A stretch of 64,000 nucleotides of DNA. Origin: Echinarachnius parma. Its lineage: Eukaryota; Echinodermata; Echinoidea; Clypeasteroida; Echinarachniidae. The DNA lies in the NCBI GenBank assembly GCA_037951105.1, contig JBAMJV010003108.1, positions 1-64,000 of the forward strand, in the 5' to 3' direction. Positions within the stretch are counted from its first letter, which is position 1; every line of letters begins with the position of its first letter. The notes below the pieces were generated by a model that saw only the letters and a list, made by a program, of their open reading frames with translations, was not told the origin of the DNA and did not search any database. This document shows positions 1-11,907 of this stretch, piece after piece. The translations under genes and the position numbers were made by a program.

Positions 1-535
1 AATCATCATCATCATCATCACCACAACAATCATAATCATCATAATCATCGTCATCATAATCATCGTCATCATCACCGCTATCATTATCATCATCATAATG
101 ATATTCATCATCACCGCTATCATCATCGTCGTCATCATTATAATCATCATCATCATCACCGCTATCAACATCATTAACTTCATAATCATCGTCATCATCA
201 TCATCATCATCATCATCACCGCTATCATCATCATCATCGTCATCATCACCGCTATCATCATCATAATCATCATCAGCATAATCAACGTCATCATCACCGC
301 TATCAGTATCATCATTATAATGATATTCATCATCACCGCTATCATCATCGTCGTCATCATTATAATCATCGTCATCATCACCGCTATTATCATCATCATC
401 ATCATAATAATAATAATCATAGTCATCATCATCATAATCATCATCATCATCATCACCACAACCATCATAATCATCATAATCATCGTCATCATCACCGCTG
501 TCATCATCAACATCATCATCATCGTCATCGTCATC
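1..535. repeat. CAT/GAT trinucleotide array, intron 2 of gene A
   Basis: Imperfect (CAT)n with interspersed CAC CGC TAT and CGT steps. Long open frames here (poly-Ile plus, poly-Met/poly-Asp minus) are products of the repeat. It corresponds to 38376-38932 in unit B. Confidence 0.95.
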
Positions 536-639
536 CCTCTTTGGGCATAAAAGTGATAAAATGAGAGTCGTGTGGAGCCTAGCTTTCGATCCTGGCAGGA
601 TTTTCGTCACGGCAAAAATTACAAAGACTTGAGTCTTAC
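536..639. other. Non-repetitive spacer beside exon 2, conserved between units
   Basis: About 100 bases between the CAT array and the exon 2 donor, nearly identical to 38933-39036. It separates the array from the splice site. No known signal was recognised. Confidence 0.6.
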
Positions 640-771
640 TTGCGTGCTCTTGACAATGGCCACGATGCCGAACGGACAGCAACATAAGAAGGTGACCACG
701 ATTGCCAATGCAAGGTAGTCGTTGGGCTGCACTTGTGTGTCTCGCACGATCACTGTAGTATGCGGTGCACT
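640..771 (-). CDS. Gene A exon 2: first half of CD225 domain
   Basis: Acceptor TTCTTTAG, donor CAA|GTAAGA, 44 codons, same boundaries as gene B. Relative to B it carries LCCCPFG in place of CCCLPFG and several conservative changes in the helix. There is no stop or frameshift. Confidence 0.85.
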
Positions 772-1586
772 CTAAAGAAAATACAAGAAAGCATAAAAAA
801 AATTAAAATACTGACAAATACGCCAAAACTGCCAATACGTGTGATATTATAATGATTTGATATCGGTTAATTTTCGAGGTAAAGGTACAATCATACTCGA
901 CACAAAATAGTATCGTTTTAAAAAAAGATACTTTACTTACTTTACATACATTCATTGTCAAAAGTATGACACATCTTCCCGACCCACTGAACTTTGAGCC
1001 GAGCGCTCGCAAATTCCATGAATTCCGTACCGTCTGTATACATGGGTGCGGATATCGTCAAACGGACGATTATTACTGCGACAAATCCACGGCAGGCCAT
1101 CAGTATTCGGTGATAAAATATGAACTCAATATTCGTTTTTTTCACTAGGTAAACAGTGTTCATTTTCTTTCAAATTTTCACAAATCTTTCAATTGTATTT
1201 TACAAAGATATTGATATAGGTTTGAAATCTCAAATGTCATTTTGTGCAATATCTGACACTTTACCTGGATCACTTTAAACATCATAATAATTGTTCATAA
1301 TCATCGTCATCATCGTCGTCACCATCGTCATCTAAATGATCTCATTGATCATCATCACCATCATCATCCACAGTAGCAGCAGCAGCATCACCATTGTCAT
1401 CATCATCACCAACACTGGCATCGTCATCATCATCAGAATCATCACCGTCATCTAAATTATCTCCTTGATCATTATCACCATCATCAACATCATCCACAGC
1501 AGCAGCATCACCATCATCATCACCACCACCACCACCATCATCATCATCACGAACACCACCACCACCACCATCATCGTCATCACCAA

Positions 1587-1648
<62 letters not shown>

Positions 1649-4600
1649 CCAACACCAGCATCATCACTAACACCACCACCACCACCAACACCAACACCAA
1701 CACCATCATCATCATCACCATCACTAACACCAGCATCATCTCAATCACCATCATCATCCACAGCAAAAACAACATCATCATCAACCACATTATCATCATC
1801 CTCGTTATCATCGTCATCACCATCATCACCCACCTGAGGTGGGTAACCCTGAGGGGGATAACCCTGTGGTGGGTGGGACTGTCCCCCTGGTGGTGGGTGG
1901 GGCTGGCCCCCCTGCGGTGGGTGGGACTGGCCCTCCTGTGGTGGGTAGGGCTGGCCCCCATGCGGTGGGAAGGGTTGGTCCACCTGAAGGGGGTAGGGCT
2001 GGCCCTCCTGCGGTGGGTGGGGCTGGCCCCCAAGCGGTGGGTATGGTTGTCCTCCATGAGGGGGGTAGGACTGCCCTGCTGCGTATGAGGGCGGGGCCTC
2101 GGCGGGGTGCTCCTTCAGCTCTGTGTATGGTACTGTCAAATAGTAAAAAAGTTAAAAAGATAAATTTTATGTAAAATTTTACCTAACTAATCATAATCAT
2201 GCTGTTCAGATACGGAGAGGAGGTGTCGCCGTGTCGGGCTAGTCACCCCTTCCTGATTATGACACATACGGACACATATGATGGCAAAAATCGACATGGC
2301 GGCCATTTTCCAAGATGGCCACCCCAAAACAAATTGTTGATCTAAAAAATTGACGGTTTTACCGATTTTAATAATCTTGGTGTCGAATTTTGCTTCTTGG
2401 TATGCTGAAAACGATTGTGATACATTTAACGCATGCAATGCCTACAATCCCAAATGGCCGTCCGTTTATAAGATGACCGTCAAAAACCTACTTTTAATAA
2501 TATACAAATTGACTGGGTTGATCGATTTTGATATTCCCGGTGTCTTTTGATATGTTTCTTGATGTGCTTAAAACATTTGGGTTACACACAGACCTTAACA
2601 ATGGCGTAGCTAATGGATATAGGGTTATTTAACCCCAAGGGGAGGGCACTCATGTATAATGTAAGACGGGTATGTGCCACCCTTAAGATACCAGATTTTC
2701 AAAAATTGCTACTCCATAGACCTCCGGAATGTGTTGGCTAGGTAGTTGAGTAGCGCCAAGTCCAATATTATTCTTCTAGTCAGCTCCTTGGACCACCATT
2801 TTTAGGGTTTCCGTAGGTCTTTGGTAGCTCCAAGTCCATGTATTTTGTAGTTTAAGTCTGCTCCTTAGACCCTTAATTCCCGTTTCAGGGTTTTGTAGCT
2901 CCAAAGACCTTATATTTTGTGCTTGTATAGTCAGCTCTTAAGACCCCCATATCAAAGTTCAGTGAGACTCACCCCCGTCAAAAAATGATATAAACCTTTT
3001 TTATGTACTGATTTCATGAAATGTCTTTTGTTCTTGATTTTTGAGACAGGCTGCTCATGTATTGCTATTTCCTAACCCGGAACGATCTCTTTACTTCATC
3101 CTGGATAGTCTATAATATATACCCTCGAAAGCGCCGCCAACGAGAGAGATCTGCATAACATCAGTGATCGCTTCAACCCCCCGAATCGCCTCCCACACGA
3201 GATAGCCTCACCCCGAGGATTCGGCGACTCCCCGACTGTCGTGATCGAAGGATATACGTTTTGCGGAGGACAATAAGACATTCCCGAGTCTCCCCAGATC
3301 GAAGAAAAGGGAAAGTCAGCAATGTCAGTTGTCTGTTTAAGACGCCGAGCATTGACTAACGATTTACCGCGGCAATTTTGTTCGACGAATATAAAACGGA
3401 GTTTAAAAAGCAAGATAGATATTACGAAACAATTCAACGTTTATGAGTTGCAAAACTATCTAGTTTTAGATAAATATAAATATTATTGTCACGCAAATGG
3501 TCGATATGATACGTAAGTTTAAAATTGACAACGCACTGAGTGTAATAGTAGCTAAGTTCAATAGTTTCGTCATCGTTGTTTTGCGTGTGTTATTTGCGAG
3601 CCCATCACATGCTTTGTACACAGCTGAGCGAGCGAGCTAATACCCATGGGCGGATTTTGTACACAATGCAAAGTGCATTGAAGTGAATAGAGCGGGGTAA
3701 ACAATGGTGGAGCAGGGGAGTTTTTTCCTCATTCTCTGTACACGATTATACAATCTCGCCATCTTGCGGTAAAATTATGTATTATATATGCCATCCGCTA
3801 CCAGAGAAGACGCCTGGGGGTGGGGGGGGGGGGGGGGGGGGGGTATCTGCTCATTTATTATGCAATGCATGTATAGACGGCTACAGTAACTATTCCCTTC
3901 AACAGAATATATCTTCAGGTTTCACAAGAATATGACAAAATGTATACGCCGGAGAACTTAGATTGGATATGAAACGTTTATGGGATGCATGTATAGACGG
4001 CTACTATTCCCTTCAAAGGAATATATAACTTTGCATCGGGTTTCACAAGAATATGACAATGTATACGCCGGAGAACTTACATTGGATATGAACCGTTTAT
4101 GGGACACGACGGGTTATGTGTCATGCAGGCAATTGGAGTCGCGGGGAGGGGGGAGGGGGGAGGGGGGGTCAGCGGTGAAGCTACTATATTAGCAAGTACA
4201 CAAACATAGTGTACTGTATCTAATTTAATACAAGCGGAACAAATTATGGACTCTATAAAATATGAGGTATAACTGAATAACTTTGCATGGGTACTAAACA
4301 ATTATGATTGTGTTATACATCGGCCGGATATCGTTGGAAGGGGCCCCGACGGGTTATGGGGCGGGATTGAGTCGCCCGTGTTTATTTTGTCTTATACTAT
4401 TTAAATTATGACCTTGGGAATAGTAAAGATTTAAAGTATCGTTATGTCATCATCGCCTTTCTCTCACAAAAAAACCGCGGATTTCCGAGGCAGCGATCAC
4501 AAGATGTTGTGCAGACCTTCCTCGTTGTGCATATCTCTCTCGTAAGTGGCGCTATATATTGTGGGTGGTAGGAGTTCAGCATGCGAGTGAGTGGCTCGAT

Positions 4601-7600
4601 CCTAGTCTGCATCCTGGGCCCCGTTGCAGAAAGAGATACAATCGAGTGTAAGTTGCAATTAATCGTAAGTCAGATCACGTGTTCTAGACATTACGTTTCA
4701 CTAAGTTAGCCGTGATCTCCACCACGGTGGAAATCAACTCAACCATTTTAATAGCTTTCGTCAACATTCCATGCCCTGTTAACTGCCCCCCCCCCCCCCC
4801 CCCTCCCCGGAGACCTAGTGGTATTATAGAGATAATCTCCTCCGGTTACACGCAGTAAACCGATAAGAACGGTGTAAACGGTGATAAAATTCTACTAGAG
4901 GCACGAATCTCTCAACCTCTCCTCAGGCCTGAGAAGCGGATATTTTCTAATTTGGGAGAAACGTAATGTGCGCAAATCTGATTGGTTGAAACGCGTACAT
5001 TTTCTGACTTACGATCAATCTTAACTTACAATCGATTGTATCTCTTTCTGTAACGGGGCCTTGGACTGTCCAAACCCCTGCTCCCTGAATATATGCCTAA
5101 CATGTTTATTAAGAGAATAATAAGATTTTAATCAGTAAAAATGTATTGGGAGTTCATGTACAGTTTGCATAAAACAGCAGTTTATACACCATGATCAATT
5201 CACATGTTCAGATTAAACTACCCTTAGACCCCTTCTCAGTATACATGGCTTAAAACTGGCTACGACATGGACCGCTCTATATGTACCAAACCAAAACTGT
5301 AGAGATTTTTGCAGCTTTCTTATTATTAGCTTTGGGTCATAGGGGTATACTATTACAGTATCACACGTTTATCATATTCGATATGCCACATTGTAAAGAT
5401 GGACACCGACACTCGTCACACCGCTCCTCCTTTTGACGAAGTCAGCCTTTATCTTTCAAAAGTTTAGAATAAAATATTTCCATAAGATTGATTGAATCTA
5501 GCTAATGTCTAGGACGTATGATAAACATAATGTAATTCAGTTTATATTGCATGCTCAATGGCCTCGTCATTTTGACTAGAATCGTCGACAGTCTGGTTTA
5601 TTGTATCAATTAATAGAGTAGTTAGAGCGAAACGTACCTTGCCATTTGGGCAGAACTTGGACAAAAGCCAGATTGAATCAAACAAATTGTAACTGTACAT
5701 TGAAAGTAACCATTTCAGAAAAATTGGTATAACCCATTAAGGATGGTGGCCCACATATTGTGGTTTGGGAGTCTTATGCCCGGCGCAGACAGAGCCGACT
5801 CGACTGGTTGTCATTCCGATCGGCTCAGTTTTCAGTGCCTCGCGACACACATTTTGCCAGTCGAGAGACAGTCGGATGCCAGTTGGGGCCGATTCAACGC
5901 GATAAATCTGCTCCGACCGACCGGGACCAACTCTAGCCTGATTTAAACCAGTCGGATCGGGTCGAGTCGGCTCTGTCTGCGCCGGGCTTTACATTTGAGC
6001 AAGAAGATACCAAGTTATATGAAGTGCACAATGGGAAAGAGCAGAAATTCTTCTATTTTCAGAGCCCTATTTTGTTTCTCTACCTGCTTTCATTTTATTA
6101 ATACGTAGATTGCTAGACTTTAGAAAATTCCTGAAATTGGCAACACATTGTCATATTTTCAAAACAGAATTTGGCGTGTAAATTGGCAACTGCGCGGCAA
6201 TTTTACTTCACATTTGTCTTCAATATTAATAATCGAATATTTTTCCGCCTAATTTTATGTCATTAAAAGGGACAAACACATTAGTGTTGAAATAGTTATC
6301 GTCCTTAATTGGATAACTAATGCTTTTCCACATTTCCGTAGAGAGTAAATGATGAAATTAATTTAACAATTAGGATGAATCCGTGTTCATCACATGCAAG
6401 TAACTAAATGTTTATATAAGATGATGACGTCATAATGAAGGGAAATTGAGCATTCTGATTGGATGATTACCGATGCTTAATCCGGTATAGTACACGCCAT
6501 GTACTATAACATAGTTATAGTGCATGGCGGTATGTGTGTACAAACTTCCCATAGAGAGCCAAACAAGGCATGGCCTTGAAGTGAGTAACGTCAAATTCAG
6601 TTCGCTGTGAATACGCCCTGAATACGACGTAAAATTGTCGGTAAAAGTGAGAATAATCAAAGGGCAGTTTGCATTTCCATTCCCAAACTTAGCAATATCA
6701 AACAACCTACCATGCAACTTACGAAACTGCCAACATTTAGTTACTACAGGACAGATTATTTACAAAACGAAGCATTTTTCATGATCACTTGACGACTGTG
6801 CGAGAGTCTTTTCTTCTTACCCCACCCTCACGTGGAAATTACTCAATTAACATACAATTCTTTTATAATGGTTAGTTTCATTAATTTATAATAATGGTAT
6901 TTTATTCAACAAAATGTCACATTCGCAGGTACAAGCTGAATTGCAGTGTCATTTGCAACAATATTTACAAACATGGAAATAACATTAATGAACTCACGAG
7001 GTATAAAGAAACCTTAATATATCATATACAATAATTAGAGAAATAAATCATAATATACCTGAAAAGTATCACAAATTAGGCATGAATACTAACGAAAGAG
7101 AGTAAATTATATTATTATTTTGTATATCGATTAATCAATTAAGGGATTACAAAAGTCAGTAGGCATCATGTATCAATTTATATTTCCTAATGCAAATTTT
7201 ATATTTTGAGATAACATTAAAATCATTATGATTGCTATAACAATTACTGAGCTAGTTAAAAATTTACGAAAATTAAATAATATACATGTAGCTGCGATGC
7301 ATGGGAGTAAGTAGAAATTAATTTTCAAGGTTGTATACTTACTACATAAAATATGAATCATTAGTGTCATGTGCAGCGATATTTACAAATATCAAAATAA
7401 CTTGAACGACTAGACACGAGGTATAAGGAGATCTGAATATATATATAATAATTAGAGAAAGACATAATAATCACAAATGAATAGCATAACGAATTAGCCG
7501 CAAATACTAACCAACGACAGTGAGTAATATTTTTGTTTTATATATCGATACATAAAATGAGTAATAACAAAAGCTCATAATATAGTATTAAGGCATCGTG

Positions 7601-9204
7601 TATTAATTAGATTTTCTAATGCAGATTTAATATTTTAAAGTAAAATTTTTAAAATTTCGAATAATTATTTGGGCATTATGTATCCAGATAAAATTGTAAC
7701 AACACATTGTAATTGCATTAGTTATAGTTACCCAAGTAGAGATGTGAAACATTTAAATTTGCACCCCCACCCCCCTGTTTTACAAAACCCTCTCCCGCCC
7801 CTCAAGGTCATAGTTGAGAAGCTTCCGCGGTGAAAATTAAATATCATGATGTAAACAATGAAATGTGTAAATTGTATGCTTCTTTCACTTTGTAACACAA
7901 TTGTTATGATTTATGGCCATTAGCTGTCTAACTACAGTATGCTGTATTGGAAATAAGAACAGAAGCTAATGTTTCTATTAGGCATAAAATAGTACATGTT
8001 GTGTGCTTCTCTCGTAATTCAAATTGTGTGCTATTCAGAGTGAGTCAGAAAAATGTCCCATCTTTTAAAAGTTGTCTTGTTTGAAGTATGAACATTTAAT
8101 CATGGGTTTATGATATGTCTTGGTAGAGTTATCCTCCCAGCATATTTCGGTACCCTTTTCATTTAAATCTCTGCACGCATGACTGAACAAAAGACAATCT
8201 TTAAAAGACTGCAAAATCTCACTTGCGCCAAGTGGTTGGGTGAAGAATAAAACAGTGTTTTGAACACACAGAAACACACACACACACACACACACACCCA
8301 CACACACACGCACAGTACAAATTATTTCATAATGCAGTGTTAGCATTTCCCCTTTTAACATTGATTTTTAACAAGATCGCTGAATATTTAAGCGGCAATT
8401 CCATGACAATCTTTCCCCTAACCATTCACCACCACCACCATCATCATCATCAAGTGCACATAAATCCAATGTGCTATCTCAATACGTTGGTACAATAGCA
8501 ATAAAAATGAATCTTGTTTATGTTTTTGGTTGGTTAACAATTGTGCAATTTACGATGGATATCTGTGCTTTTGTTGTACTTGCCACCAAAGGGATTGCCT
8601 GATTTGGCAGCAGTTAATTATGTTGAGCAGTTGAGCCCTGTTTGAGAAGGACAGGTACTGGAATTATGGTTCGTCTTCAGTTCACCCCGCAACAGAGATC
8701 ATTTTTTGTCACCAAGTATGCAAGAGTGTAAAATAAGTTTTGCAAGGGTTATGCCGCCGTTATCCCAATGTTCGGTGTCCCACCATTAAAAGTTATGAAT
8801 TCTTTAACAAATTGTTTTATTCCTCACCCAGCCACTTGGCGCAAGGGTGATTTTGCAGTCTTCCAAAGATTGTCTGATGTTCAGTCATGCGTGCAGAGAT
8901 TCAAATAAAAAGGGTACCGAAATATGCTGGGAGGATAGCTCTACCAAGACATGTCATAAAACCCATGATTAAATGTTCATACTTCAAACAAGACAACTTT
9001 TAAAAGATGGAACATTTTTTCTGACTCACTCTGACTCACTATATAGAAAAATTGACATGATTTAAAAAGTTAAATGAATCAAGTATATGCAAGTTTTTCA
9101 AGAAGTGTTTTAAACACTGTAAGTAATTAAATGGGTCGATAATTGCCCACTTCTAAAATACATTGCAGGGGCCGCGGAACCGGAGGGTTGGGGGCTGCAG
9201 CCTC

Positions 9205-9235
<31 letters not shown>

Positions 9236-11672
9236 ACTTGTTTGGCTTAAAACAAAGTTAAAATGTGGTCAGCCTCCCCCCCCCCCCCCCCCCCCCCAGT
9301 TGTCCGAATCCTCTAAACTTACTTGGAACTCTAGCTCTAGTGGTTATCTCATACCTTATCCTATTCATATTAAAAATAAAAGCACGGGACAGGTTTCAGT
9401 TTTTAAAATGTCCATTCCGTTCAAAAGATATCACAATTACGATTGAAGTGTTCAGATATAAAATTTTCTACGGGATAAGTTCATGCCGTATACAAAGTAA
9501 GTACAATGAGTTAGTGAATATCACTTTGCATTTTTGCTCAAATTTCAGCCAAAAAACATCCAATTAACGTCAGATTTTCACACATTACTTTGTGGACATA
9601 TCGGATCACTCCAATACACATTTTATTAATCACTCATCACTTTTTGCACTTGCCAACGAAGTGAAAAACAGAAAGTTTGTTTGAAGGGTAATTTCCCCAT
9701 GAGTCACCAAACTGTTTTACAGTCACATAAATTGAGTCGTCCACTAATATAATTCCTTTTTCTGCATGTGAGTTGCAATTTTATTCAAAACATGCTGCAT
9801 TCAAATTAAAGTGATCCAAGTAAAGTGTCTAACTCCACGAAATTTACTTGGAGCTTCCTCGTTTCTCTCCAAGATGACTTTTCTTGGCATCTTTGTTCAT
9901 TGGAAAGGACACCCTATCCGATGGACATGTTTATTCTGTTACTTTGTTTTGGGAAGTGCCCCGCTCCGTTTTTTGGGGGGCCACCCTGTACAGGGCTAAG
10001 TACAGACTTGGAAAACAATTATTAGACTAAGCACTTTTTGCTCATTTTTGTTTATGTTTTACAATAAGACCCCGTTTACAGTGCAGGGCCGGGCCGAGAC
10101 GCGTCTCGGCCCTGCTTAAATTGCGGTACTCGGCCCCCCAATTTTGGTGCGTTTACAGTGGCGGTCTCGGCCCTCGCGGCCCGGCCACCCTTTCAATATC
10201 TTGTCGTAGTGGCGCTCTGCATGTAAACAAACCATTATTTTGGAGGCACGCCGGGGTCACAGAACAAAGGCACGTTATTTGCAATGAATTGTTTTCCCAA
10301 TTTGGTACCGCATTTGGCCCTGCGTGCGTTTACAGTGAGAAAAAGCGGGACCGAGACGCGTCTCGGCCCGGCCTTTTTTTCACTGTAAACGGGGTCTATT
10401 TTGTCACTTTAATTACATTTTAAAGAAACAAAAGTTCATAAAAATATATAGTCAATGGGATTAGGCATGCTACAACAGATTTGATGTCTTGAATTGAAGA
10501 AAACAAGAATTTAATGAATATTTGCATCGATTTTTACCATAAAAAGATATGGGTTTTATACACACGTTTTCAATGCATAGTGGAACATTTTAATATTTGT
10601 TTCTGCAAGTAGTGCTTATATCATAGACATGTCATTCCATTCTTTGTGGAGCTTGTTTATGAGTAAATGAATTATTGATTAGAGTAACCAAGTGCGAGTC
10701 AATCGCTCTTATCGAAATATCCAAATATTATTTGCTTCTCCGACAGAGTTTTATACAACTTGGCATCTCTCCCCAAGAATCAAAGTGCTAAGACAAGTTA
10801 CACTAGAAACTGGGGAGACCTGTCTATGATATAATCACAACTTACAGGAAAAAATCAACAAATGTTGCACTTAAATTCTTGTTTAATGTGTATAAAACCC
10901 ACACCTTTGATGTGGATGGAATGAATGGACAATACCCATATAATTTGTATACAATTCACGTTTTTAATAAAATTGAAGGCAGAACATATGTGGTTGGTAT
11001 CACTAAAACCATTGACTATACGCCTTTGGGTTTGGCATTAACTAAATTTTCTTTAAAATATCATAACATGGACAAAATAGCATAACACTTCGAACAAATT
11101 GATCACAAAGTGCTTGGTCTAATAATTTTGTCCAAGGCTGTATGAATGTCAGCCCTGACATATTTCTGTCAGCAATGACATAGTTTTCAATTCAATTAAA
11201 ACAATTATTTCAGACACAACTGCACATGGCAGAGGTCCATAGAACATATACATTATTAGAGGAAAGAGTATACAAACATGAGTATAATAAATAAAATTAA
11301 AATTAAAAAAACATATCTTATACAAATATATAACACGCTGAAATGTACTATGGATAACTATACAATGCAAACTATAACAACACTATAGTCTAACTTACAA
11401 CTGTACGATTAACATAGTTATAACAATCTACGGTGTATCATTAACCACATGCATGTATAAGGTTAAAGTACTTAGAACTATGATGTGCATATCACTATAT
11501 GATATGACTATCTCAACTCATCAAAGCAATGCTGCACAACATAGGCAGCAATGACATAGTTGTTCCAACTTCCAAACTCGGAGTATTAAAACAATAACAA
11601 TGACAAATATACTGTTTATACAATTGTGGCTGATATATTCAATATTCGTTTGCTTGTAAGCTTACCTGACAT
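640..11672 (-). CDS. CD225/dispanin (IFITM-like) gene A, 5' three coding exons (3' exon outside window)
   Basis: Join of 11666-11672, 1834-2132 and 640-771 on the minus strand; 146 codons lie in the window. The paralog of gene B has the same start (MSVPYTEL), and carries PPSY at 16-19 where B has PSSY. Its Pro/Gln repeats are longer, and exon 2 reads PNDYLALAIVVTF then CCCPFGIVAIV. The last exon (loop plus second helix) must lie left of base 1. The end of exon 1 differs from B: the A/P/Y-rich segment and B's GTAAGT donor are missing. The model uses CAG|GTGGGT, which keeps phase but is a weaker guess. Whether A is still expressed is unknown. Confidence 0.72.
772..1281. other. Intron 1b of gene A, proximal part
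   Basis: Intron between exons 2 and 1. Its first 190 bases match 39502-39690 in unit B. 960-1280 has no counterpart there and no recognisable gene. Confidence 0.5.
1282..1833. repeat. CAT/CAC trinucleotide array between exons 2 and 1 of gene A
   Basis: Second array, richer in CAC and CAG than the first. It abuts the inferred donor of exon 1 and may have replaced the 3' end of that exon. Counterpart at 39829-40517. Confidence 0.93.
1834..2132 (-). CDS. Gene A exon 1: proline-rich N-terminal region
   Basis: Acceptor TTTGACAG, frame VPYTELKEHPAEAPPSY, then eight or so GGQPHPPQ-type repeats to YPPQGYPPQ. The low boundary is the inferred donor CAG|GTGGGT; the GAT array begins just beyond it. Compared with B, roughly 30 codons at the 3' end are absent. 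Confidence 0.7.
2133..3865. other. Intron 1 of gene A, 3' end: repeats, no gene seen
   Basis: The first 110 bases match 40808-40960. 2295-2330 holds a GGCCATTTT motif common in local MITEs. 2745-2955 is an imperfect tandem of about 70 bases, each with a TAGCTCCAAGTCC-like core. 3100-3530 is less AT-rich with no supported frame. 3822-3843 is a poly-G run. Confidence 0.45.
3866..4104. repeat. Two-copy tandem repeat, about 119-bp unit
   Basis: Both copies begin GCATGTATAGACGGCTAC and end near CGTTTATGGGA. They differ by a few substitutions and short indels. A (G)-rich purine tract follows at 4137-4167. Confidence 0.8.
4616..5060. mobile_element. MITE with ~60-bp TIRs (GGGCCCCGTT family)
   Basis: Left end reads GGGCCCCGTTGCAGAAAGAG, then GATACAATCGA and AATCGTAAGTCAG. 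The right end is the inverted form ending TGTAACGGGGCC. It holds a poly-C run at 4787-4803. Part of the same terminal motif occurs at 30600-30660 and 55400-55450. Transposase source not determined. Confidence 0.75.
5061..5776. other. Intron 1 of gene A, no gene seen
   Basis: AT-rich unique-looking sequence without splice-consistent coding frames, repeats or RNA genes that I recognise. Confidence 0.4.
5777..5989. mobile_element. TA-flanked MITE (GCCCGGCGCAGACAG family)
   Basis: TIRs of at least 27 bases starting TGCCCGGCGCAGACAGAGCC and ending with the inverse. A second copy at 54609-54830 has an empty site in unit A, which shows TA target duplication (Tc1/mariner-like). The inner part repeats CAGTCGGA/TCCGACTG motifs. 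Confidence 0.82.
5990..6954. other. Intron 1 of gene A; small hairpin at 6489-6541
   Basis: Mostly unique AT-rich sequence. At 6489-6541 GTACACGCCATGTACTATAA and its near inverse form a hairpin. 6820-6900 matches 43975-44055 in unit B. Confidence 0.45.
6955..7660. repeat. Two-copy diverged direct repeat, about 420-bp unit
   Basis: 6955-7373 and 7374-7655 share ordered blocks: ATATTTACAAA, CACGAGGTATAA, ATAATTAGAGAAA, TATATCGAT and TTCTAATGCA. Unit B lacks this interval (its sequence passes from 44055 straight to the 7675 homolog). Confidence 0.65.
8038..9031. mobile_element. 1-kb TIR element with ~225-bp arms
   Basis: Left arm 8038-8262 and right arm 8810-9031 are inverse copies starting GAGTGAGTCAGAAAAATGTC. 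The inner 550 bases carry a (CA)n at 8274-8312 and a CAC/CAT run. No transposase frame. The right end has a doubled CTGACTCACT. Absent from unit B. Confidence 0.82.
9200..9297. repeat. Poly-C tracts
   Basis: Two long C runs (about 9205-9224 and 9277-9297) separated by an A run and TTGTTTGGCTT. Such homopolymers are hard to assemble, so their length is uncertain. Confidence 0.85.
9298..9990. repeat. Dispersed segment, partly inverted at 46010-46620, ending in a CCACCCTGTA terminus
   Basis: 9300-9700 matches 46010-46620 in reverse orientation and partly 44905-45070 in forward orientation. 9790-9990 ends GGGAAGTGCCCCGCTCCGTT then CCACCCTGTA, the terminus of the palindromic MITE at 47404-47929. 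Confidence 0.65.
10067..10397. mobile_element. MITE with AGACCCCGTTTACAGTG TIRs
   Basis: Ends are AGACCCCGTTTACAGTG and its exact inverse. It is GC-rich against its surroundings, with repeated CCGAGACGCGTCTCGG dyads near each end and a GTGCGTTTACAGTG motif inside. About 331 bp, no coding frame. Confidence 0.85.
10398..11665. other. Intron 1 of gene A, 5' part
   Basis: AT-rich. 11170-11660 matches 45690-46990 in unit B apart from an insertion there. No coding evidence. Confidence 0.5.
11666..11672 (-). CDS. Gene A start exon: seven coding bases (ATG TCA G)
   Basis: Same context as gene B: AGA-ATGTCAG followed by donor GTAAGC, and the splice phase fits exon 1. About 50 bases upstream are recognisably paralogous between A and B before the two diverge. 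Confidence 0.75.
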
Positions 11673-11785
11673 TCTGCGATGAGGGTTGGTTTGTCTGTGT
11701 AATGTGAAAAACGGCTCAGCCCAGTCCAATACTACTTCCTCGTTTACGAAAATGGTGTATCCTTCCGCTTTGCGCTTTTTGGGCT
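11673..11785 (-). promoter_or_regulatory. Gene A 5' UTR and probable core promoter
   Basis: It shares with gene B the stretch next to the ATG and the GCGCAAAGCGGAAG block at 11763-11776, about 95 bases upstream. The sequence between is diverged, so the block stands out. Function is inferred from conservation between two paralogs. Confidence 0.38.
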
Positions 11786-11802
11786 TATTAATTATTGGGC
11801 GG

Positions 11803-11907
11803 ATTCCAATGAGTTATTTTTGATAATATGTTTTGTTCTTTTAAAAATTCGGCTTTCAATGAGTTATTTTTGATAACATGTTTTGTTCTTTTAAAAATTC
11901 GGCTTTT
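11803..11907. repeat. Two-copy tandem repeat, about 53-bp unit
   Basis: TTCCAATGAGTTATTTTTGA to AAAAATTCGGCTTT is present twice in a row. The unit B counterpart near 47945-48000 has one copy. Confidence 0.8.

Noticed and set aside
98-550. Long poly-Ile / poly-Met / poly-His open frames in CAT arrays (also 1465-2088, 38538-38840, 39811-40507)
   Set aside because: They follow from the trinucleotide repeat on any frame and lie in introns of the CD225 genes.
1839-2174. Gly/Pro/Val-rich plus-strand protein
   Set aside because: Antisense shadow of the proline-rich exon 1 of gene A; the B counterpart 40541-40822 is likewise.
2187-2438. Upstream coding exon of gene A ending HLLSVSEQHDYD
   Set aside because: The frame ends in a stop before the donor-like GTAAAAT, and the B counterpart has stops upstream. 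The ATGTCAG exons at 11666 and 46999 fit better.
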